A stretch of DNA of 29,221 nucleotides from a virus, in the IMG/VR virus record IMGVR_UViG_3300042466_000159, positions 1 through 29,221 of that record; one strand, written 5' to 3'. Within the stretch, counting starts at the first letter, position 1. The number at the start of each line of letters is the position of its first letter. A program made the translations under genes and the position numbers. Below, one piece after another: positions 15,148-20,723 of this stretch. Below the pieces are notes generated by a model, which had not been told where the DNA came from, did not search any database, and saw nothing but the letters and a program-made list of their open reading frames with translations.

Positions 15148-15757
15148 TGTTTTCTTTCAGTTGGTTAAGGGTAGTTAGCGTCACATCAACTTCTGCCAAA
15201 AATAGCAGAACTTCTGTCTCTAACTTGTTTGCATATTCGGCATCGTATGGATAACGCTGTACGAACATTTGCAACTCTTGCGGTAGCCTTGGGTCAAAGC
15301 TAATGAAATCGCACCACTTGCGACCAGTACAAATCATTTGCCAAGTCATCTGAGCTTTGTGCTTGTTTGGAATCTTGCCACTCAGCAGGGTTTCAATATG
15401 TGTATTGGTCTGTGGGCATTTGATCTCAATCAAACCATCTTGGCCAACCATGCCATCAGGCGAAGCCCCCGCCATCATAGTCGGGTGCTGAACAAATCCA
15501 ACCTCATCAACTAAGATGCTGTTCTTCATCTCATAAGCCGCCCGAGCAAGTGGCTCTGTCTCTGTGCCATGCGCCATTGCCGCAGTCGAAAATGATTCTG
15601 CGCCCTTGCCTGTCAAGCGTTCACAGATAAGCTGTGCCAAGTAGTTGTCGCGGCTCGCGGCATATCCTGTTTTGGTACGAGCCACAATGTCTTGCACCCT
15701 GCTAGCAGTTACCCGCCCTAGACGCGCGGCAAACCATTCTTCTGTGCCTTGTTCCAT
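15128..15757 (-). CDS. YqaJ/lambda-exonuclease-type recombination nuclease
   Basis: A 209-residue protein with the family hallmarks: GTEEWFAARLGRVTASR at residues 4-20, MAHGTETEPLARAAYE, GASPDGMVG (the catalytic Asp) and IEIKCPQTNTH (the E-x-K of the PD-(D/E)XK site). It degrades one strand of duplex ends to give a 3' overhang for annealing by the ERF partner. Located three bases after the ERF gene, as in many phage recombination modules. Confidence 0.9.
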   Translation of the reverse strand: MEQGTEEWFAARLGRVTASRVQDIVARTKTGYAASRDNYLAQLICERLTGKGAESFSTAAMAHGTETEPLARAAYEMKNSILVDEVGFVQHPTMMAGASPDGMVGQDGLIEIKCPQTNTHIETLLSGKIPNKHKAQMTWQMICTGRKWCDFISFDPRLPQELQMFVQRYPYDAEYANKLETEVLLFLAEVDVTLTTLNQLKENNGKDNL

Positions 15758-15760
15758 GAT

Positions 15761-16315
15761 TTAACCTTGACTTTCTGCAAGAGCTTTTTTACGAGCATCT
15801 TTTCTTGCAATAAATTTTTTCTGCGATTCAATGTTGCCATTGGCAAATTGATAAGCCGCAGTAAAAGCGGTTTTCAAATCCTCTTCTGTTGCAGATTCAT
15901 CAATTGCGGCAAGATGATCAAGCATTTTTGACTCATCAATTTTCTGAACAGCCGCATTGCCATCGTCATCCTCTGGGGCGATGCCGCAAGCCGACATGAC
16001 GCTGTATCTCCGAGCGTATGTCAACGCGCTACCAAAGCCCTGCGCGTCATGCTTCACAGCGGGAATATGAATCTTGCCGCAATTTAATATTTCCCCTGAT
16101 TCGTGAATAAACAATGTTTCCACAATCACGCCTGAATCGCATTCGCTTAGTTGTTGAACTAGGGCAATGCCGTTATTGTTCAGCGCATCAATAACCGCCT
16201 CAATACAAGCCGACAGATCAGCATATTTAGATTTGAAATGCGGGTTCTTTGAATTCTTGAGCGCAGGACCGAATTCTTTTTGTGCTTTGACTAAAGCTGT
16301 TGCTATTTGTTTCAT
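15761..16315 (-). CDS. ERF-family single-strand annealing protein
   Basis: A 184-residue protein. LVKAQKEFGPALKNSKNPHF followed by KSKYADLSACIEAVIDAL, and the motif QGFGSALTYARRYSVMSACG, are diagnostic of the ERF family, which anneals complementary strands together with an exonuclease. The C-terminal third is charged and likely flexible. The start overlaps the previous gene's stop by four bases, and the exonuclease follows at once. Confidence 0.92.
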   Translation of the reverse strand: MKQIATALVKAQKEFGPALKNSKNPHFKSKYADLSACIEAVIDALNNNGIALVQQLSECDSGVIVETLFIHESGEILNCGKIHIPAVKHDAQGFGSALTYARRYSVMSACGIAPEDDDGNAAVQKIDESKMLDHLAAIDESATEEDLKTAFTAAYQFANGNIESQKKFIARKDARKKALAESQG

Positions 16316-16512
16316 TTGATGGCATCCAGTTGTTGTTTAATTTCAGAGATCAATTCTTCGTGGAGATTGACGATGTAGCAAAGCTCGCGTATCTTGCCCT
16401 GCAACATTCCGACCTGATAGGAAAGCCTATCTCTTGGCTCGCCCCCTTCAAAGAGGCGAGATGAATCCTGCGCTATAGAAGCGATAATGTAATCAGCGTT
16501 AACTTGAGTCAT
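16312..16512 (-). CDS. small helical hypothetical protein upstream of ERF
   Basis: A 66-residue protein with AAAGGAATTCTAAG before the ATG at 16512. The sequence (SYQVGMLQGKIRELCYIVNL, then HEELISEIKQQLDAIK) predicts a coiled coil. Its stop overlaps the ERF start (ATGA), so it may aid ERF expression or assembly. Family not recognised. Confidence 0.65.
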   Translation of the reverse strand: MTQVNADYIIASIAQDSSRLFEGGEPRDRLSYQVGMLQGKIRELCYIVNLHEELISEIKQQLDAIK

Positions 16513-16531
16513 CTTAGAATTCCTTTAATTT

Positions 16532-16723
16532 TTATTCTGCGTTTTCTAAATAAGCAGTCAATCGTTTTATTCTGTCAGCGTGATAATCTGACATACGGCG
16601 AGCGTATTCCATCCCTGATTGGGCATCAAGGAAACGCCTCTTTGCTTCTTCAAGCTCCTTTGCCGCCATTTCATTCGGAGATGGCATACGCCACAAATCC
16701 TGTATCTTGTATAGCAAGTTCAT
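16532..16723 (-). CDS. small helical hypothetical protein (DLWRMPSP type)
   Basis: A 63-residue protein from the ATG at 16723, with GGAGGGG upstream; the upstream in-frame codons look like noise. MNLLYKIQDLWRMPSPNEMA then charged helices (KELEEAKRRFLDAQSGMEYA and a C-terminal YHADRIKRLTAYL). Proteins with this LWRMPSP start recur in early regions of betaproteobacterial phages. Function unknown. Confidence 0.65.
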   Translation of the reverse strand: MNLLYKIQDLWRMPSPNEMAAKELEEAKRRFLDAQSGMEYARRMSDYHADRIKRLTAYLENAE

Positions 16724-16725
16724 CT

Positions 16726-16818
16726 TCAGCCCCTCCAAGCAAGCATTACGCCAATGCCGCCAAAGATGACGATGGCTAAAACACATTCAACTAAGGCAGT
16801 AATAATTTTTTGTTTCAT
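16726..16818 (-). CDS. 30-residue membrane peptide
   Basis: ATG at 16818 with AAAGGGAA seven bases upstream. The product is MKQKIITALVECVLAIVIFG plus GIGVMLAWRG, a single transmembrane helix with a positive N-terminus. It ends two bases before the ATG of the following gene, whose ribosome-binding site lies in its last codons. The tight fit and good start support a real gene; role unknown. Confidence 0.5.
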   Translation of the reverse strand: MKQKIITALVECVLAIVIFGGIGVMLAWRG

Positions 16819-16836
16819 TTCATTTCCCTTTTTAAA

Positions 16837-17040
16837 TTAGATGAAAAAATTGCCGTCTTTTATTGATTCCCAAATGTCTACTACTTCAACATACTGGCCA
16901 TAAGCAACGGCTCTGTCAAAATCTGTCTTGTCTGTAATTTGGTTTGTTCCATTATTAGAAACAAATCCCCACACTTGCTCCATGTGGTTGATCTTGTTTT
17001 CTAATTGAGTAAGTAAATTTTCTTTGCTGAAGCGAATCAT
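16837..17040 (-). CDS. hypothetical protein
   Basis: A 67-residue protein from the ATG at 17040, which overlaps the previous TGA (ATGA) and has GGGGAG upstream; an ATG at 17055 in frame lacks a ribosome-binding site. MIRFSKENLLTQLENKINHM then WGFVSNNGTNQ and DRAVAYGQYVEVVDIWESIK. Mixed alpha/beta; no family recognised. Confidence 0.6.
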   Translation of the reverse strand: MIRFSKENLLTQLENKINHMEQVWGFVSNNGTNQITDKTDFDRAVAYGQYVEVVDIWESIKDGNFFI

Positions 17041-17243
17041 AATAAATCTCCCCATTCTTTCGCGTCGGTTTGTTCGTTGTAGCCCTGTGTATAGGCGGCT
17101 CGTTCTTCTGCATTCAAATTAAGAACATATTCAGAAGCCAATGAATCGCCAACAAAATAATGCGGATTGAAATCGCGTCCGTAATATTTGTCAGCTGACC
17201 CTCTGTCGTATGCACCGCCATGTCGTGTGTATTCTGTTTTCAT
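17037..17243 (-). CDS. hypothetical protein with Tyr/Asp-rich N-terminus
   Basis: A 68-residue protein. MKTEYTRHGGAYDRGSADKY, then YYGRDFNPHYF and a C-terminal helix (NAEERAAYTQGYNEQTDAKE). Related short proteins with a GSADSYYGR-like segment occur in phage early operons, without known function. The ATG overlaps the preceding stop and a GAGGAGAGG run precedes it. Confidence 0.62.
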   Translation of the reverse strand: MKTEYTRHGGAYDRGSADKYYGRDFNPHYFVGDSLASEYVLNLNAEERAAYTQGYNEQTDAKEWGDLL

Positions 17244-17407
17244 GCTGTCCTCTCCTCAAGAACTAAACCAATGGCATGATCACTCATGCCGTCGTTGCCT
17301 GTGCCAAGTTTTTCGTATGCGGCATAGGCTTCTGCGTAGTTGGCATAAGTTCCAATGATTTGATCAGTGTCTTTGTGGACAATGTGGTGTGGGCGGTCTT
17401 CAATCAT
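17240..17407 (-). CDS. 55-residue hypothetical protein
   Basis: ATG at 17407 with GGAGCAACAG upstream, reading MIEDRPHHIVHKDTDQIIGT, then YANYAEAYAAYEKLGTGNDG and ending LVLEERTA. Both ends overlap neighbours in the ATGA arrangement, which is strong support for a real gene despite its size. The pattern (strand, strand, helix) suggests a small globular fold. Function unknown. Confidence 0.6.
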   Translation of the reverse strand: MIEDRPHHIVHKDTDQIIGTYANYAEAYAAYEKLGTGNDGMSDHAIGLVLEERTA

Positions 17408-17604
17408 GCTGTTGCTCCTTCGTGGTGCATTTCGTAGTAGGCTTGAGCATCTTCAGCAGTTGATGCTTCCCATTCGCGGCAGATTGCAACCTCATGGCCA
17501 TTGTTGAAAACAGCCATCCAAGCCGCAGGAATAGTGCAGTTCAGGCGGTGATGGAAATATTCCGCTTGAAGGTAAACTTCTGTGATTTTGAATTGTTTGA
17601 ACAT
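17404..17604 (-). CDS. 66-residue hypothetical protein behind the repeated leader motif
   Basis: ATG at 17604 with AAAAGGAATCAAG upstream. Reads MFKQFKITEVYLQAEYFHHR, then LNCTIPAAWMAVFNNGHEVA and a C-terminal acidic helix. It is the first gene after a 117-base gap with a strong hairpin, a TATAAT box and the shared TCTTTTAAAAGGA leader. It could therefore start its own transcript. Family not recognised. Confidence 0.62.
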   Translation of the reverse strand: MFKQFKITEVYLQAEYFHHRLNCTIPAAWMAVFNNGHEVAICREWEASTAEDAQAYYEMHHEGATA

Positions 17605-17609
17605 CTTGA

Positions 17610-17629
17610 TTCCTTTTAAAAGACCCCGA
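17610..17629 (-). repeat. leader motif copy 1 (TCTTTTAAAAGGA type)
   Basis: On the leftward strand this is TCGGGGTCTTTTAAAAGGAA, identical over 20 bases to the copy at 19034-19053 and over 16 bases to the one at 19342-19357. It contains the ribosome-binding site AAAAGG and the 10-base palindrome CTTTTAAAAG. Confidence 0.75.
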
Positions 17630-17651
17630 CTGAAATTGCAGGGCATAGAAG

Positions 17652-17657
17652 AATTAT
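17652..17657 (-). promoter_or_regulatory. possible -10 box TATAAT
   Basis: A perfect TATAAT on the leftward strand lies about 50 bases before the ATG at 17604. The best -35 at 17-base spacing is TTCGAA, a poor match, so promoter activity is uncertain. Confidence 0.35.
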
Positions 17658-17683
17658 AAGCCAGATTATTTAGGATTCGAACA

Positions 17684-17711
17684 CCCCCCATCAAATTATT
17701 TTGATGAGGGG
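17684..17711 (-). promoter_or_regulatory. strong 12-bp hairpin after DUF932 gene
   Basis: On the leftward RNA, CCCCTCATCAAA pairs with TTTGATGGGGGG over 12 base pairs (one G-U) around an ATAA loop, starting 10 bases after the DUF932 stop. No T-run follows on this strand. It most likely marks the 3' end of the DUF932 message by blocking exonucleases, or weakens read-through. Confidence 0.55.
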
Positions 17712-17721
17712 AAACCCTTGC

Positions 17722-18693
17722 TTATGCCAACAGCAGGGATTCGGCCTCGCTTTTCATGCGGTTGCCATTGCCAAACCATGCGTTGTTCATGCGGCTGTCG
17801 ACATTGTGGCCTTTGTCGTGGTCAATGTATTGGGTGACAGCATTGAGCAAGCCCCATCGCGTACCCCCTGCGCCCTGCAAATCTGCGCCCATGCCCTTTC
17901 CCTCAAACAACTCAAGTACCTTGTTGTAGCCGCGAGATGGCTTGAACTCGGCAGTCTTTGGGTCAAAGTTTGCGGGGAATAAATTTGTCAAGAAGTCTTT
18001 GACAAAAGTGACACCGACTTGCTGACGGGCAAGATGGCGGTACTTGTCCATCATGCCGTCAAAGCCGCTAACCACTAGGCCGAGCCTGTCACGCATCAGG
18101 CTCGCATCAAACTCGCGACCATGCGTAATATTGAACCGACTAGGGGCAAACTCATTGTCAGCGGCTGAAAGCGTATTGTTGCAGACCACACGGACGCTAG
18201 TGAATTGGCCAACAGTTGCCGTAGAGCCATCAAAGCTAGTGGACAACAGCAAATAACCGCGAACGGCATCATCGCCAAGGACACAGGCCTCTTTGTTTGT
18301 GTTTGCCAATGCCCAAATGCGTTTACCGCCTTTAATCGCCCCTGCGACCTCCAGTTTGAATCCTGCGCTTTGCATCAGCACATTGAAGAAGTCCAGAACA
18401 TCTTTGGGCTGATGGAGCTTGTAGCGGTCTGTGACCAAACCGAGCGGGGCAAATGTGTCGCTACGATAGACAACATTCTGGCCATGAACGCGCAAGGTGT
18501 CCTGTACTTCATTGAATGGTTGAAAGCGAACTGGTGAAACTTTCGCCTCCCAATCAAGCCCCGCCATTTTTGACCATGTGTCAATGTCAGCGTCAGGGTT
18601 CAATTCCTGACCGAGACCATGCCAAGGCTTCTGACCAACATAAGCGATCTCTGCCATACCTGTCGTTGCGTTTGTTTCGATTAAATGTGCCAT
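17722..18693 (-). CDS. DUF932 / phage-plasmid-like protein
   Basis: A 323-residue protein with the DUF932 start (MAHLIETNATTGMAEIAYVG, QKPWHGLGQELNPDADIDTW), the middle RVVCNNTLSAA and the C-terminal NAVTQYIDHDKGHNVDSRMN. The family is widespread in phages and plasmids of Proteobacteria and is thought to act in DNA metabolism or in countering host functions, but no reaction is established. It has a good AAAGGAAAT ribosome-binding site and noncoding hairpin-bearing gaps on both sides, suggesting separate regulation from its neighbours. Confidence 0.88.
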   Translation of the reverse strand: MAHLIETNATTGMAEIAYVGQKPWHGLGQELNPDADIDTWSKMAGLDWEAKVSPVRFQPFNEVQDTLRVHGQNVVYRSDTFAPLGLVTDRYKLHQPKDVLDFFNVLMQSAGFKLEVAGAIKGGKRIWALANTNKEACVLGDDAVRGYLLLSTSFDGSTATVGQFTSVRVVCNNTLSAADNEFAPSRFNITHGREFDASLMRDRLGLVVSGFDGMMDKYRHLARQQVGVTFVKDFLTNLFPANFDPKTAEFKPSRGYNKVLELFEGKGMGADLQGAGGTRWGLLNAVTQYIDHDKGHNVDSRMNNAWFGNGNRMKSEAESLLLA

Positions 18694-18730
18694 GATAAAT
18701 TTCCTTTAATTAAATTTCAGAGTTGAGGGC

Positions 18731-18746
18731 GGGGGCTTGCGCCCCC
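18731..18746 (-). promoter_or_regulatory. GC-rich GCAA-tetraloop hairpin between two leftward genes
   Basis: GGGGGC-GCAA-GCCCCC on the leftward RNA is a perfect 6-bp G/C stem with a GNRA loop, lying just after the stop of the upstream gene. No T-run follows. It repeats the hairpin-in-gap pattern of this operon. Confidence 0.5.
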
Positions 18747-18753
18747 TATTTGA

Positions 18754-19026
18754 TTAACCGATCAGCAATGTCACATCTTCAACATCTTGAAGATTTGCAA
18801 GGCGACCATTGTTGTTGATGCTGTATTCAACTTGAGCAATCGTTGGAACGCGCAACAATGAATAGTCAACACCTTGAATACATTGGCTTGTTCCTTCGTA
18901 CCAAGTCAAAGTAACCATCAATCCATCAATGCTTTCAACTGTTCTCACTTGCGCTTCAGCAGAGTCGCTAGTGACAACTAATTGACCGACACGGATTTCA
19001 GACAGTTTGATTCTTGCGTTTTTCAT
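18754..19026 (-). CDS. hypothetical protein behind leader motif copy 2
   Basis: A 90-residue protein from the ATG at 19026 with AAAAGGAAATTGAAA upstream; the 21 codons before it translate the leader and are not protein-like. KLSEIRVGQLVVTSDSAEAQ, then RTVESIDGLMVTLTWYEG: a strand-rich, SH3-like or KOW-like pattern. The rest (YSLLRVPTIAQVEYSINNNG) is mixed. Function unknown. Confidence 0.65.
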   Translation of the reverse strand: MKNARIKLSEIRVGQLVVTSDSAEAQVRTVESIDGLMVTLTWYEGTSQCIQGVDYSLLRVPTIAQVEYSINNNGRLANLQDVEDVTLLIG

Positions 19027-19033
19027 TTTCAAT

Positions 19034-19053
19034 TTCCTTTTAAAAGACCCCGA
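19034..19053 (-). repeat. leader motif copy 2
   Basis: Leftward TCGGGGTCTTTTAAAAGGAA, identical to copy 1. Here the preceding CCCC makes CCCCTCGGGG directly before TCTTTT, a small terminator-like hairpin (19048-19057) in front of the ribosome-binding site. Confidence 0.75.
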
Positions 19054-19065
19054 GGGGATTGTTGT

Positions 19066-19107
19066 GATGTGACAGATTGCACATCTCAAGGCTCACAGCA
19101 TGAGCCT
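19066..19107 (-). promoter_or_regulatory. two tandem hairpins in the gap between leftward genes
   Basis: AGGCTCA-TGCTG-TGAGCCT (19089-19107) and GATGTG-CAATCTGT-CACATC (19066-19085) are perfect 7-bp and 6-bp inverted repeats. They lie one after the other in the 93-base gap, followed by CCCCTCGGGG at 19048-19057. Three consecutive structures in so short a gap suggest a leader or 3'-end element. Confidence 0.5.
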
Positions 19108-19119
19108 CAAGATATGTAA

Positions 19120-19335
19120 TCAGGCAACGATGTTGAAGTGGAAATGCACTCCGTATTGCATTGCACTAGTGCCGATGAAGCAAGGGAAGAAGCGGCCATC
19201 TGTATGGGTCAAAACCATGTAACGCAATTGATTAAAATCAAATTTGTCAGAAGGGAAAACTTTCTCAACAGCTTTGATTGCATTTGCAACTGTTGCGTAA
19301 GTTTTGTTTGGTGTGAGTTGAACTTGAGTTGACAT
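19120..19335 (-). CDS. first gene of the leftward operon, hypothetical
   Basis: A 71-residue protein with AAAAGGAAATCAAA before the ATG. MSTQVQLTPNKTYATVANAI, then KAVEKVFPSDKFDFNQLRYM and a strand-rich end (GRFFPCFIGTSAMQYGVHFH). A small alpha/beta fold is likely. As the promoter-proximal leftward gene it would be among the first expressed after infection, so an anti-host or regulatory role is possible but unproven. Confidence 0.65.
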   Translation of the reverse strand: MSTQVQLTPNKTYATVANAIKAVEKVFPSDKFDFNQLRYMVLTHTDGRFFPCFIGTSAMQYGVHFHFNIVA

Positions 19336-19341
19336 TTTGAT

Positions 19342-19357
19342 TTCCTTTTAAAAGACC
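19342..19357 (-). repeat. leader motif copy 3
   Basis: Leftward GGTCTTTTAAAAGGAA in front of the ATG at 19335. It shares 16 bases with copies 1 and 2 but lacks the preceding CGGG part. Confidence 0.7.
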
Positions 19358-19471
19358 ACAAGATGTTTGCGGCATGAATGAATTTTGCATCAGAAATAAT
19401 AAAAAACGTATTTATTCTAAAAATATTTATAAATTCCCTTATTTTTGTATGTTTCGTTGTTTTTTTGGCAC

Positions 19472-19489
19472 AGTTTACAGCTGTCCACT
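19472..19489. promoter_or_regulatory. operator-like palindrome AGTTTACAGCTGTCCACT
   Basis: An 18-base imperfect inverted repeat with the perfect centre ACAGCTGT and matching ends AGT/ACT (7 of 9 positions symmetrical). Its location between the divergent early operons and its length fit a binding site for a dimeric HTH repressor such as the Cro-like protein. Confidence 0.45.
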
Positions 19490-19510
19490 CAGGGTTTCTA
19501 CTTATTTGCG

Positions 19511-19518
19511 TTAGCTAA
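19511..19518. promoter_or_regulatory. short palindrome TTAGCTAA upstream of the Cro-like gene
   Basis: A perfect 8-base palindrome eight bases before the TATAAT box, where a bound protein would cover the promoter. Its spacing to the palindrome at 19472 is about 35 bases. Too short to be certain. Confidence 0.3.
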
Positions 19519-19525
19519 ACTTGCT

Positions 19526-19531
19526 TATAAT
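19526..19531 (+). promoter_or_regulatory. -10 box TATAAT next to the Cro-like start codon
   Basis: A perfect -10 hexamer ends seven bases before the ATG at 19538, so transcription would begin at or next to the start codon. No consensus -35 is seen at the right distance (TTTGCG is the nearest), suggesting an activated or operator-controlled promoter. Confidence 0.5.
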
Positions 19532-19537
19532 GGAGAC

Positions 19538-19693
19538 ATGAAAAAAAATGATGCTATAAAACTTGCAGGAAGTATCAAAGAGCTTGCGCTTCTATTGGGC
19601 ATTTCTCAACCCGCGATTTCCATGTGGAAAGAGGATGTGCCAAAGATGCGTGTCTTTCAACTTCGTGCTTTGAAACCTGAATGGTTTTTGTAA
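19538..19693 (+). CDS. Cro/YdaS-like transcriptional repressor
   Basis: A 51-residue protein, MKKNDAIKLAGSIKELALLL, then GISQPAISMWKEDVPKMRVF and QLRALKPEWFL. The helix-turn-helix is at about residues 13-33 (IKELALLLGISQPAISMWK), and the C-terminus resembles small Cro/YdaS proteins that read the operator from the rightward early promoter. GGAG lies just upstream of the ATG, and the TATAAT box is so close that the message may be leaderless. Codons upstream of this ATG are not protein-like. Confidence 0.82.
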   Translation: MKKNDAIKLAGSIKELALLLGISQPAISMWKEDVPKMRVFQLRALKPEWFL

Positions 19694-19709
19694 TTTGAAA
19701 CACGGCTAG

Positions 19710-19773
19710 GATGGATTAATTACCCATCTGAAAAGAGTTCTCCCCCTCTCCTGCCGAGGTTTCTTTTAGGGGG
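19710..19773 (+). promoter_or_regulatory. structured leader with competing hairpins before the DUF1376 gene
   Basis: Hairpin GATGG/CCATC (19710-19728) is followed by CCCCCT (19742-19747), which can pair with AGGGGG (19768-19773). The overlapping CCTC (19745-19748) can instead pair with GAGG (19756-19759) ahead of TTTCTTTT. The two pairings exclude each other, as in an attenuator. It lies where lambda has tR1, between cro and the replication genes. Confidence 0.35.
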
Positions 19774-19792
19774 CTGTTTGAAAAGGGCGGCT

Positions 19793-20545
19793 ATGCACTA
19801 TTACCAGTTCAATATTGGTGACTACCACACGCACACACTACATCTGAACGAGATGGAGGATTTGGCTTATCGCCGAATGCTTGATTGGTGCTACTTACAT
19901 GAAAAAGAATTGCCTTTGGACTACGAGCAGATCGCAAGACTGATTCGGATGCGGTCGCATACGGATTGCATTGCAGTAGTAGTGCAAGAGTTCTTTACGC
20001 GACACAATGATGGTTGGATTAGCGACAGGGTATTGCAAGAAATTGAACACTACAAGGCCAAAGTTGAACAGGCATCAAGGGCGGGTAAGGCATCTGCTGA
20101 ACGCAGAGCCAACGGCAGTCCAACGGGCGTTCAACCAACCAATAACCAACAACCAATAACTAACAACCAACAACCATTGGATTTAGATGCTAACGCATCT
20201 TTGGCGGAAGAGGGTCTTCCACCCTGTCCACACAAAGAGATTATTCAGCTATACAAGAAGCATTTGCCGCACCTGACACAGCCGCGAGTTTGGGAAGGGA
20301 ATAGGCAGACAGTTTTGAAAAGCCGATGGATACAAGCCTCAAAGCCATCCAATTATTCCCCTGACGGATATAAGACGCGAGAAAGTGGTTTGAAGTGGTG
20401 GGATAGTTTTTTTAGTTACATTGCCAATGATTCATCTTTGGTTAACGGATACAAAAGCAAAGATAGAACATGGTTGCCTGATTTGGAGTGGATAACGACA
20501 GCTTCAAATTTTGCAAAAATAATTGATGGGAAATATGCGAAATGA
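19793..20545 (+). CDS. DUF1376 replication-associated protein
   Basis: A 250-residue protein from the ATG at 19793 (AAAAGGG upstream; a TTG at 19778 is unlikely). The N-terminal domain is a clear DUF1376: MHYYQFNIGDYHTHTLHLNE, MEDLAYRRMLDWCYLHEKEL, ending near residue 100. A low-complexity linker of Asn-Gln-Pro repeats (PTNNQQPITNNQQP) leads to a C-terminal part (KSRWIQASKPSN, GLKWWDSFFSYIANDS, RTWLPDLEWITTASNFAKII) typical of phage primosome-like proteins. It probably helps load the host replication machinery at the phage origin. Confidence 0.78.
   Translation: MHYYQFNIGDYHTHTLHLNEMEDLAYRRMLDWCYLHEKELPLDYEQIARLIRMRSHTDCIAVVVQEFFTRHNDGWISDRVLQEIEHYKAKVEQASRAGKASAERRANGSPTGVQPTNNQQPITNNQQPLDLDANASLAEEGLPPCPHKEIIQLYKKHLPHLTQPRVWEGNRQTVLKSRWIQASKPSNYSPDGYKTRESGLKWWDSFFSYIANDSSLVNGYKSKDRTWLPDLEWITTASNFAKIIDGKYAK
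20131..20180 (+). repeat. Asn/Gln/Pro-coding low-complexity repeat
   Basis: Imperfect units of CCAACCAATAACCAACAA type encode TNNQQP twice and form the linker of the DUF1376 protein. Being rich in A and C, it is also the kind of iterated sequence that often marks origins lying inside lambdoid replication genes, but I see no clear iteron pattern. Confidence 0.5.
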
Positions 20546-20631
20546 AAAATAGATATATTTTCGGAGCATTGTTTTTAATGCTGACTATCTTTTGGACTTG
20601 GGTTCATTGGCTTATTTGGACTCACATATGA
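20542..20631 (+). CDS. 29-residue membrane peptide
   Basis: ATG at 20542 overlaps the previous TGA. The product is MKNRYIFGALFLMLTIFWTW plus VHWLIWTHI, one transmembrane helix rich in Trp. Its stop overlaps the next ATG (ATGA). The unbroken chain of overlaps from 20545 to 21124 supports it as a real tiny gene. Function unknown. Confidence 0.45.
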   Translation: MKNRYIFGALFLMLTIFWTWVHWLIWTHI

Positions 20632-20723
20632 CATGGCCATTTCCTCCATTTCCAAATCCAAAACATAAAGATCAGCGTCAGCCGAAATTTAATCCCGACA
20701 ATTTTGAGGACGCGCCGCTATGA
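20628..20723 (+). CDS. 31-residue proline-rich peptide
   Basis: ATG at 20628 and TGA at 20721-20723 both overlap neighbours. MTWPFPPFPNPKHKDQRQPK then FNPDNFEDAPL is soluble, proline-rich and probably unfolded. It may be a real small protein or only a coupling frame that carries ribosomes to the next gene. Confidence 0.4.
   Translation: MTWPFPPFPNPKHKDQRQPKFNPDNFEDAPL

Larger units (their letters stand above)
19336..19537 (+). promoter_or_regulatory. divergent early control region
   Basis: About 200 AT-rich bases without a gene separate the first leftward gene (ATG at 19335) from the first rightward gene (ATG at 19538). It holds two palindromes described separately and a TATAAT box on the right side. 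I find no convincing -35/-10 pair for the leftward operon, though TAGAAT- and TATAAA-like boxes lie around 19410-19430. By analogy to lambda this is where the early promoters and operators should be. Confidence 0.6.

Noticed and set aside
15749-16779. Plus-strand open frames opposite the ERF and small leftward genes
   Set aside because: They lie antisense to clear gene families and have no ribosome-binding sites or protein-like patterns.
17670-17683. GTTCGAATCC on the leftward strand, like a tRNA T-arm
   Set aside because: No acceptor, anticodon or D stems can be built around it, and a strong unrelated hairpin overlaps its 5' side. A chance match or at most a decayed att fragment.
19336-19537. 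Reading frame extending the Cro-like gene upstream to 19445
   Set aside because: The extra codons cover the TATAAT box and a palindrome and are followed by a clear ATG with GGAG at 19538.
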